Below are positions 55,801 to 64,000 of a stretch of DNA of 64,000 nt, piece by piece; positions within the stretch are counted from its first letter, which is position 1, and the number at the start of each line of letters is the position of its first letter. The notes under the pieces were generated by a model. That model worked only from the letters and a program-made list of their open reading frames with translations, ran no database searches and was not told the DNA's origin. Origin of the DNA: Selaginella moellendorffii. Its lineage: Eukaryota; Streptophyta; Lycopodiopsida; Selaginellales; Selaginellaceae. A program made the position numbers and the translations under genes. The DNA is taken from positions 1,424,605 to 1,488,604 of the forward strand of contig NW_003314305.1 in NCBI RefSeq assembly GCF_000143415.4, written 5' to 3'.

Positions 55801-58800
55801 GAGAGCTGGATTTCTCGCTGGGCTTCCTCGTTCGCCTTGCAAGCGGCGAGGTAGTTAAGGGTGTGCCGGGCAAGTTGGCGGCGAGCTTCGGTGTGGATCT
55901 TCAGGAGCCAGTACTGATGAAGCCTTCGTCTTTCTCTCACGGGAAGGCTCCACAGGTCGGGGTCGTCAACAAAGACATCCAGTGGGATTTCTTCTTGGAT
56001 TTGGTTGGAGGAACTGGCTGCGTCGAAAGAAGCAGCAGGGACAGATTGGTCTTCATCTACCTCCACAACCTTGCGCTTGCCGCGATCCGCCTGCTGATCC
56101 GGTGGAGCAGCGATCGTCTCGACAATCGGAGCTTCAGGGTTGGTATCGTCCCTTACTTCGCATTTTTTCTGGAAAGTCTCAGCTAGCCAGCCTCGGATCC
56201 TCGCACTAAGCGCACTGCCTGCTTCGTCACTTTCTGCTTTTGGTTCCTCTTCTTCTTCCATCTCCGATCCAGTATCTGTTTCTGCCTCCTCCTCACTTGA
56301 GCTCTCATAAACATTCCCATGGTCAGCTGGCTCTTGATCCTCGTCCTCGAGGAGATCAAAACGATTGTAGTTCTTCTTGTCCTTCAGTGTCACGGACTTC
56401 TTCTCAAGTGCCACAGTCTTTCTCTGGATGCTTTCCCCCTCCAGCCAAGCCTTCACCCCTCCAGGTCCATTTTCAAACAAAGCTTTTGACTGTTCATACG
56501 TCGCGATCTCAAGAAGCCGCTCTCTCGTCACGTACTGAAGCTCCATTTGCCTCTTGCAGTTTTCGATGGCCTCTTCGAAAGTTTCCATTCCACTGGCGGA
56601 AGCCATGGACATTCGTACCAGAGGTGGGCTCAACTTACAGTCCTTTCGAATATTTGCGAGAAGGCAACGATCCACGGTCTTGCTTTTTGATCCCGCGCCA
56701 ACACGAACAACTCTGGTCTCGAACTCCATCACTTTCTCCAGGAACTGATCCAGTGCATGGTTTGTGTAGCAGACAATGAGGATTGGACCGTGAAGGACAC
56801 CAGGTTGTTCCTGTTCTTGACCTTTCCAAGGTGACGTGATATCTGGCCTTGCACAGCTTTCGCTGAAAAGATTTGCTAGCAGTGCTCGCACGATCAGGAG
56901 GCCAACGAAAGTTTTGCCAGTGCCGGGAGGTCCTTGAATGAGTGCGAGTCTCTTCGTCAAGGCATGTTTGATCGCTGCTTTCTGGCTCGCATCCAAGGTA
57001 CAAGACGGCCAATCCGGCCACTCCTGAAGTATGTGAAATCTGGATCGACCGAGTTCTTCTTTCATTTCAGGAAACGTAGCCTCGAAGTCGTAGAAGTCTC
57101 CTCCAGCTCGGTGCACCAAGTATGACGGTGGCTTTACCTCTTGATCCAGCGCGACAAGGTTGTCATTGAACGGTAAGCACTCCATTTCTTCTTTCTGCAG
57201 CACCTTCAAAACGTGGCAATAAGCTCCAAAGTATGCTCCTGTAGATTCGATCATCGTATACGCTGTTTCCTGGAGCTCAGCACCATCGAGTAAGATCACG
57301 TCGACAAGTCCTTGAGCCAGCTTGTCTCTCGATGCTACCGTTCCAAAGACTACCGACCTCTGGAAGTTGTCGGGACTGAAGCATACCAGCGCTTCGAACA
57401 TGAGACGCTTCGAGTTTTTCCAGTCCTCGTCAACCATTCTTCGTCGCCGCGTTCCTCGAATATCGAATCTCACTCTCGTTGCAATGCCTTCTCGGACGAG
57501 AACCACCTGTATCGGTCGGACGTTCTCATAGACTCGGACGTCCAGGCGGCCTTTCGCTCCGTTTTGGTGCTGCTTTATACCGTTCCTCAGCGGCTCGATG
57601 AAGTCTTCTCTCGTGAGCCTGAAGTGAGTTTCTAGATACTCCGTCGCGGAAGAATAACGAGTGTCTGTCTTGTTCACAGGCACTTCTGATGGAGCGACAA
57701 TGTTGAGCAGCTCTGGGTTGGTGGGGATGATAGGCGAGCTGCGGAACTCCGATCCCTGCAAGGCACAAGGAGAAAGATCAGTACTTCTCTTCGAGACAAC
57801 AAGGTCTTAAAAGACTTGCCTGTAAGCACGCATCCGGGTTTGCTGCCGTGAGTTTGAGCCGGAGCCTTTGCTTGTGTTCTAACAGGGCCGTCGTCTTGTT
57901 TGCGAGCTCCACTTTCAACGGACATTCGGGAACAAGATCCAGAGAATCCTTGATCTCGTGCAGAGGTACGTGCTTCCAGCCATCGAGAGTTCGTTGCTGA
58001 ATCTCTTCTGCCAAAAGCAGGAACGGCTCCAGCTTCTGTGCGGTCGGGGGTGTGAGATTGTTGATGTGAACCTGGAGATCTTTGAGGAAGCTCGATCCAA
58101 GCAGCGAACCGAAGATCAAGTTGGTGTTGTGCTTGAGCATGCTGCACCGGAATCCTTCCTTGGTCAGCAACTTCACCAGCATGTTTGCCGACTTGAGGCC
58201 GAGATGCGGACTCGAGAGAACGTTTTGAAGCGCTTGGAGTCCTTTCGCCGAGCTGAGATACTCGATGTTGTCGGCCGAGTGCTGTTCAAGCTGCGTGATC
58301 AGCCACCTTTCGATGTGAGGCCCCGAAGCAAAGGTGGTGCTTGTGGCGTTCGAGGAGCTCGAGCCGTGCGAGAACCTACACAGGTGTCCATTTCTACAAT
58401 GCCCTTGCTGAAAGTAGTGACATTGTTTCCTTTCTTCTCTTCCAGAGCTCCTGGACGGTGGTTGATACTTTCCCACTGCTGCTGGCTGCTGCTCTACGGT
58501 CACTCTTCCAGAGCTCCTGGCCGGTGGTTGATACTTCCCCGCTGCTGGTTTCGGAATGGCTGGCTGCTGCTGCTGCTCTACGATCACGAACTTTGGCATG
58601 CGGCGCTTGGAAGCGCAGTCCTCGAGCACGAGAGCCAACTCCAGATCCGATGGAACGGCGACGAGCTCCTTGGTGTCGTCCTCGAACATGACGGCGGCCG
58701 GGGTTTGCAGCCTGTCAAACGTTTCTCTCGCGACTGTGAGAAGCTCCGCGAGGCTTTGGTGCTCGGCGAAGCGGACGAGTCGAGTGGTTTCATGGTACCG

Positions 58801-58988
58801 CAGCTTCACCAGGCGATTGGACGCGACCTCCTGCTGGGATGGAAAGTGGTCATCGAGGCAGCAAAGCTGGCAGCAAACTTTACCTCTGGAGCGCTGGTTG
58901 ACGACGATGATCCATCTCCAGCTACCAGAGCACTAAGATTCAACGGAAGAACAACACAGCCATGGCGCTTCCTCGTCTCTCTCGCCAT
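52819..58988 (-). CDS. ZNFX1: ZNFX1-like NFX1-type zinc-finger helicase with PB1-like and CCCH domains (1998 residues)
   Basis: Exons 58988-58884, 58833-57820, 57755-53650 and 53590-52819 join in phase. Order: PB1-like domain (VKLRYHETTRLVRFAEHQSL, about 44-110), a duplicated GKYQPP.RSSGR segment, CCCH finger CHYFQQGHCRNGHLCRFSH (from 173), ARM-like helices, SF1 UPF1-like helicase (GPPGTGKTFVG near 648, VIVEEAAEVLESH, VALSRARQGLYMFGN), a row of NFX1 Cys/His repeats (CGHACPRRCHPGSHD and others), RING-like CRICDPETRDPISL ... CGHLF ... CPLC, two or more TPR-like helices, and a C-terminal RZ finger (GTWYKCPNGHIYVVGECG). From the CCCH finger on, this is the plan of ZNFX1, a cytosolic RNA helicase acting in antiviral defence and small-RNA inheritance in animals. 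The exon 2/3 intron is GC-AG. The exon 1 join is supported by a decayed copy at 62 kb with the same border. Confidence 0.88.
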
Positions 58989-59490
58989 CGCAGCGATGGG
59001 GAGTGAGAGAGCTTGGTTGATCTCAATACGTTGGTCTCGATCGTGGTTCTTTGTTTCGCGCTGAGGTGGCTAGCAGTCTTGCATCAATGGGAGAGACTAG
59101 ACGTGCATTCTTATGATTTAGCTATAGATGCCAACCTTGTAAGCGGGAGATTCGACTGTGAAAGTGAAAGCTACCGTGGTTTCACGAAATGTAGCCTCAG
59201 GGATGACGTGTCACAGCTAGGTCCTACGTGGCAATCAGTGCTCAAGTAAGTATAAACCAATACTATGATTAGATTTTATGAGAAAACCATACCTTTAAAT
59301 TAGTATTGTTTGAGTCGGTAATGAACTATAGATGAAAATGACAATTTATTAGTTAACAAAACCGCGCGTCCAACGAGGCGTTGAACCATTGATAGATTTT
59401 CTTGGATGACAAAAAGAGTGATTTTCGCGACGCTCGTCGCTATCCAATCTATCCGTCTGTCTAGACATCTATATACTATACATGCTTTCC
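58989..59490. other. Intergenic region upstream of the ZNFX1-like gene
   Basis: About 500 bases between the ZNFX1-like start and the TauE/SafE stop. It should contain the ZNFX1-like promoter. No gene seen. Confidence 0.5.
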
Positions 59491-61398
59491 TCAACACGGT
59501 GATCTAAATCCCATGTAGTCACCCCGCTCATACTGCTTCCACACGTCCATCCCCCCAAAACCAGCCATGAGAAGCGCGCTCAAGCCCATGACACTGGTCA
59601 CCAAGAACACGATGATGGACGCGCGGCCATACCTCTGGATGGCTCTTTGCACCACCAAAAGCCCCACCAGCGAGAAGACGAAGCAAATCCCCGAGAACCA
59701 CAGCGCAAACTCCACCGGGATCCTTCCCATGAGCCAGTACTGTGCCACCGACAGGGACGACGAGAAGAACACCATGAACGCGCTCGTTGCAGCCGTCACC
59801 TGGTAAGGAGAACGAAGAGTGAAGCTCCATCACGATGGAGGAGGAGCGATGAAACGAGGAGAGTAACGTTACCTGAGGCGGCATTCCCATCTCCAGAAGA
59901 ATGGGACTGATGAGCATCCCGCCGCCGATTCCCAGCAAGCCACCCAAAATCCCCGCTAGCAATGCCATTAGTGGAAGCGTGAGGTGTGCCCTGTTGGATC
60001 GCGACGAGTTCCACTTGCTCGGGTTCTGGATAGATATACGCAAATAACGAAGTCATGAAAAGCCAAGAACAGTATCATAGTTTGCATGGAAAAAGCTGCG
60101 AACGAAATCAAAGCTTGTGTAATGACGAGAGAAATGGAAAGGCGCGCAGTGGAGAGATTCGGGCAGCCGAGAAAGCATTCAGGACAAAAGAGAAACAATA
60201 AACCAATCAACCAACATTTGTCCTAGAAAAGTTCCAGCAACAAACAAACTCTTAGCACTCGAGACAAGGAACTTCACGTCCGATTGACACGACTACTGAC
60301 ACAAGGCACAGATAACCGGAAGATTTGTGATCTTCTACCAGGAAGACGATAAAAATGAATGAATTGGAGATGAGAGCTTACCTTTACAGTGGACACGGTG
60401 GTTTCCCGGATCGTCCAAACCGTGAAAAGGAGCGTGAGAGGGAGCTGCGATCCCGTGATAAGCCAGTATCCCAAGCCACATTCGTCCAAATGGAAGTATC
60501 CCTGAGTCAAAATCTAGCTCTTAAGACGAGAGAATCGAGAAAGAGAGAGAAAAAGAAAGGACCTTACCTCGCTTGTCTTGCTGCCTCGCAAGAGCTGCAC
60601 GGCGAAGAAGAAGAGCCAGACGAGCAGCAATCCCGCGAGCTTGAGAGCTGGAAACCCTACGGAGCAGCACCCGAGCTTCTCTGAATCGGGAGCTCCCTCC
60701 TCTGGCGGATCCATGGCGGCAGCGGCGGCGCGGGGACGACGATGGGGAATTTCGGCGGAATCGAGAAGCGGAGCCTCGGCATCGTGATATTTCGCGCTCT
60801 TGCCCTCTCCATCGCTGGAATTGGAGCCGGATTCGGCCTTCCAGAGGCGAAATCCGCAGTTGAAGCTCCGGAATGTGACGAACGCGAGCGTGATCGTGAG
60901 GAGGAGCGTGATGAGCCAGCCCGGGAACATGAGATTGCAAAGAACGCCCAGGCTGATCCCCAGGAGCATGTTTGGCTGCATGAGGAGCGCGGCATCGAAA
61001 TCTATGAGCGGCCGCTCGTCGTCGAAGGGATCCCGCTGGAAGGCGCTCCACATCATGTTGGCGATCATGCCGCCGAAGATCATGAAATTGGAGAGCACCG
61101 CCGCGGTCCTGGTGTTGAATCGCAGCAACAGATTGAAGAGGGGAACGTAGAGGCCGCCGCCGCCGATCCCTCCCGCGCTGGAGACCGCGGCGCCGATTGC
61201 CCCGAGAATGGAGGCGATGATCGTCCTGGCGTCGGTGAAATCGACGAGACGTGCCTCGCTGCCATCGCGAAGCAGATTTGGCGAGAAATTCCGGGGGGAG
61301 GAGGAGGAGGATAATCTGCCCGCGGCGGCAGCGATGCACGCGATGAGCGCGAGGGATGCGCCGGCGCCACAGCAGAAACGGTACAGATTGGAGCTCAT
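59491..61398 (-). CDS. TauE/SafE-type sulfite/anion exporter family protein
   Basis: Exons 61398-60568, 60501-60382, 60025-59873 and 59799-59491 join in phase to 470 residues. Start at MSSNLYRFCCG; upstream in-frame text is probably 5' UTR. TauE/SafE hallmarks: SSAGGIGGGGLYVPLFNLLL in the first half and LAGILGGLLGIGGGMLISPI in the second, each starting a cluster of helices. A cytosolic Ser/Asp/Ala loop separates them. About 10-12 membrane segments are expected, with a cleavable or anchoring N-terminal hydrophobic segment. Plant members are poorly characterised anion transporters of the endomembrane system. Confidence 0.9.
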
Positions 61399-61512
61399 TA
61401 CCGCGCCTCTCTTTCTTTCTTCCTCTTTCTCTGTGTTAGCCCTAGAAAGAGTTTTATGATTAGGGCAAGAAACAATTTTGAAAATGCTATTAACCAATAT
61501 TTAACGAATTGT

Positions 61513-61584
61513 GTGGCTGTAGTTTAGTGGTAAGAATTCCACGTTGTGGCCGTGGAGACCTGGGCTCGAATCCCAGCAGCCACA
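61513..61584 (+). tRNA. tRNA-His (GTG)
   Basis: Acceptor stem GTGGCTG pairs with CAGCCAC; D arm TAGTTTAGTGGTAAGA; anticodon loop TTGTGGC with anticodon GTG; T arm GGGCTCGAATCCC. Length is 72 with discriminator A. As in other eukaryotes, the extra 5' G is not encoded (T at 61512). Confidence 0.95.
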
Positions 61585-62040
61585 TCACTCTTTAATTTGT
61601 TTTCACTAAAAGCTTGATCGCCTAGGTTAAGAGCCTTGAGCTAGGCCGGCTTATACTTGAAATTTTTAGAGGTCAGTTTATTATTGTATATAATTAAGAC
61701 TTGAAACTATGAAATAAAGAATATTAAATTTAAAATTATATTAGAAATAATAATTAGTGTGAAAATGTTATGCCCAAAATTAGGCTGCTGCGATTCGAGC
61801 CGAGGTTCTCCACACATCTTATTATTTAGTTCAAAACAAAGCAGTTTAAAAATATATCGGAGCCAGGTTTCGATCCTGGGACCTGTGGGTTATGGGCCCA
61901 CCACGCTTCCGCTGCGCCACTCCGATTCTCTTTTCTCTTATCTTTTTTGGCTTATATTTCAGCGCGCCAGTGTTATTAACTTCGATATCTTAGCAAAAGT
62001 TCCTTAAATATTGTGACTTAGCAAAGTAACGCGTTTCTTC
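61585..62040. other. Spacer around the tRNA genes
   Basis: AT-rich sequence between and after the tRNAs with no other gene. A T-run after tRNA-Met on its downstream side (around 61740-61760 on the minus strand) could serve Pol III termination, but no single strong site stands out. Confidence 0.4.
61855..61926 (-). tRNA. Initiator tRNA-Met (CAT)
   Basis: On the minus strand: acceptor ATCGGAG pairs with CTCCGAT; A1-T72 start pair; D arm GTGGCGCAGCGGAAGCG; anticodon stem with the initiator GGG/CCC pairs around loop CCATAAC; T loop with ATCGAAA. These are initiator features. The acceptor stem has a G-C pair where the usual plant initiator has A-T. Confidence 0.95.
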
Positions 62041-63290
62041 GCCCCTCTCTCATTCGCGATGGCGAGAGACACGAAGAAGTGCCACATGTGGCAGTGTTGT
62101 TCTTCCTGTGAATCTTAGTGCTCTGGTAGCTGGAGTTGGATCATCGTCGTCAACCAGCGCTCCAGAGGTAAACTTTGCTTCTACTTTTGTTGTCTCGATG
62201 ACTTTCCGTCCTAGCAGTTCCAATCGCCTGTACCATGAAACCACTCGTCTCGTCCGCTTTGCCAAGCACCAAAGCCTTGTGGAGCTTCTCATAGTCTCGA
62301 GAGAAACATTTGACAGGCTGCAAATCCCAGCCGCCGTCATGTTCGAAAGGAGCTCGTCGCTGTTCCACTGGACCATGCTCGAGGACTGCTCTTCCAAGTT
62401 TCGCGTGCCAAAGTTCGTGATCGTGAGCAGCAGCAGCCAGCCATTTCCTCGCTGAATGTACTGACATTGTTTCCTTCTCTTCCAGATCTCCTGACACCCG
62501 GTGGTTGATACTTCCCCGCTGCTCGTTGCAGGAATGGAGACCTGTGTATGATCTCGCACGGCTCGAGCTCCTCGAACGCCACAAGCACCACCTTTGTTTC
62601 GGGGCCTCACATCGAAAGGTGGCTCCAGCGAGATGTACAGTTCGAGGCCAGCTTTGGTGTCGATCCGCAACTTCACCAGCATGTTTTCCAACTTGATACC
62701 GAGGTGCGGGCTCGAGAGAACGTTCTGACGCGGAACCGAGAAATCACCTCCCGGTGCTTGAAAATTCGAAAGTTGTGATAATGATGATGCGCGGAGCTTC
62801 TCGGCAGAACGACTTCGATGCCTGAGATTGTCGTCAAAGAAGCGGCTGTGGTGCTCGAGAGTTACTTACTTGCATGCCTAACGCAGCACAGTCGGCAACT
62901 CATTCTCATCCGGGTGCAGTGTGACGACTTACAAGCTCGCCACCAAGCATAAACCCGAAGTCTCTCCCTTCGAGCGGATGGTGTAGAACGGAATCCAGCA
63001 CGTAATGCTCCAAACCCAGCGAAGGATGAAGCCTTGCATCTCCAAGCTCATCGCTGGCAGCTTGAAGGGCGATCCGAGCGTTTCCGACTACGAGGATATC
63101 AAGTCTTCCTGTTCTCGAGCAGCAGGATTGCGACGACAAAGAAGATGGCGCGACTAAGATTCGAAGCCGGAGTCGTTGTGGAGCTCTGTGTCTATCTCCT
63201 CAACCAAGCCTGCTACGATGCCAAGGACGTGACCCTCCTCGCCATGTATAAGGGACAGAGGTTGGCGGAGCACAGCTTTGAAACATAGGT
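62041..63290 (+). pseudogene. Decayed copy 2 of the ZNFX1-like gene, inverted relative to the intact gene
   Basis: The plus strand begins with a degraded first exon (ATGGCGAGAGACACGAAGAA) and keeps the exon 1 donor AGAG|GTAAACTTTGC. It then reads NRLYHETTRLVRFAKHQSLV, VSRETFDRLQIPAAVMFE, MPKFVIV-like text and the PHIERWL region. A jump leads to helicase-region pieces ending AGVVVELCVYLLNQACYDAK with DVTLLAMYKGQ, stopping at about 63285. Frameshifts and a large internal deletion make it non-functional. Confidence 0.88.
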
Positions 63291-63399
63291 CTGTCGAAGG
63301 TTTAGCTGAATGTCAAAGTTGAAGAAAGCTTTCATCGATGAATAGTTCAAAACCCTCGGTCAGCTCCAGGTACGATAGTTTTTTTTTTATAAAAAATTG

Positions 63400-64000
63400 A
63401 AGTACTGCACACTTTATCACCCAGTACAATCATTCCACCAAGTTGGGGGAGCGGAGGCTCCCCTTATGTTCATCCACAAGCTAGGCCTACCTCGTAGCCA
63501 TTCAAGGAGAAGCAACGAGCCTTCTTTAATTCCCTCAGATGAGAGGGACTTAGTCCCCTCATATAGGAGGGGTTAAATCCCCTCAATAGTCAATCTGTTA
63601 ATCCTTAAGTCACATTCCTTGTGACTTGCCACACCAGTCCTATTCAGCTAGAGGCGGCCTTACAGCCAAGCCACTAACTATAACATCCTGTCACATTGCA
63701 TCGATGAGGAAAGGTCCAAAGGCTGTCCATTGGCCTACCTTAAAGTAAGATTGGCTCTGATACCACATAAAACAGACTCGAGGTCGGATAACCTACCCCC
63801 ACCCCTAAGTTCTCCATCCAGCCAGCCTGGCCTCCTAAGAGGAATCAGCCTCAGACCAGGCCCCATATAGTGAAAGTTTCATTCAATGCGAAAGTTCACT
63901 TAGTCACGTTTGTGACTTCATGGCTCCATCCAAGCATCAAGTCCCATCTTTAGCCTAAAGGACATCTAAGATGTCCTTAGATGCATTTCTGGGTCTCTCA
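63400..64000 (-). mobile_element. 5' end of an LTR retrotransposon, partial
   Basis: Placed on the basis of the primer-binding site at 63754-63765. Sequence to its right would be the LTR and runs off the window; sequence to its left would be the leader. Short palindromic words (GGGACTTAGTCCCC, GGGGTTAAATCCCC near 63546-63580) lie in the leader. No gag or pol frame remains before the ZNFX1-like pseudogene at 63290, so the element is truncated. Confidence 0.55.
63754..63765 (-). promoter_or_regulatory. Retrotransposon primer-binding site complementary to initiator tRNA-Met
   Basis: The minus strand reads TGGTATCAGAGC, the standard primer-binding site of plant LTR retrotransposons. An LTR should lie directly to the right (63766 to beyond the window) and internal sequence to the left. 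Confidence 0.85.

Noticed and set aside
54243-56186. Long plus-strand frames opposite the ZNFX1-like gene
   Set aside because: All are complements of helicase and zinc-finger exons, with no motifs or splice support of their own.
57778-58809. A separate CCCH zinc-finger gene upstream of the helicase
   Set aside because: The GC-AG intron joins it in phase to the helicase exon, the supposed start codon is GTG, and animal ZNFX1 has the same ARM region before its helicase.
60521-61339. Second long frame on the same strand as the TauE/SafE gene
   Set aside because: It overlaps the TauE/SafE exon in another frame and is Arg/His-rich with no domains; high G+C produces such shadows.

Overview
This window looks like a nuclear contig of an early-diverging vascular plant. 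The best fit is a lycophyte close to Selaginella (inference, no search run). Genes have many short introns (about 45-110 nt), mostly GT-AG. Plant families such as SWEET, HKT and DYAD/SWI1 sit next to a candidate gene for swimming cells and a ZNFX1-type helicase. A run of 100 N (23901-24000) marks a scaffold gap.

1-15.5 kb is a transposon and gene-fragment graveyard. It holds a broken RPA70-like gene, fragments of DExH-helicase, coiled-coil and PPR genes, a Helitron (RepHel with two frameshifts and a readable 3' hairpin/CTAG end at 4176), a UDP-glycosyltransferase fragment between two identical 108-bp direct repeats, and the 3' half of an SHPRH gene. An AT-rich island follows (15.6-17.35 kb).

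18.5-48 kb is dense with intact genes. In order: two tandem HKT cation transporters; a small IPGYMGHIP-motif protein; DYAD/SWI1-like copy 1 (runs into the gap); PHS1-like; an intronless fungal-type FAD oxidase; a SWEET sugar transporter; a second AT-rich island; DYAD/SWI1-like copy 2; a full-length ALKBH8 with RRM, AlkB and methyltransferase in one protein; an ER MSAP/canopy-like protein; ABCI12 (CbiQ-like); a Coa1/Tim21-like mitochondrial protein; a 12-cysteine secreted peptide; an unrecognised acidic/basic protein; and an ENT nucleoside transporter. Neighbours are often divergent (137-320 bp) or convergent (down to 11 bp between stop codons).

48-64 kb is dominated by one locus. A ZNFX1-like gene of about 1998 codons (minus strand, 52819-58988) is flanked by two decayed copies of itself in the opposite orientation (48.3-50.0 and 62.0-63.3 kb). 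Between them lie an intronless GMC oxidoreductase, a TauE/SafE exporter, tRNA-His and initiator tRNA-Met. A retrotransposon primer-binding site complementary to initiator tRNA lies near the right edge.

Functional themes are meiosis (DYAD x2, PHS1), membrane transport (HKT x2, SWEET, ENT, TauE, ABCI12), and RNA modification or surveillance (ALKBH8, ZNFX1-like). All exon models were built by hand from reading-frame continuity and splice consensus.
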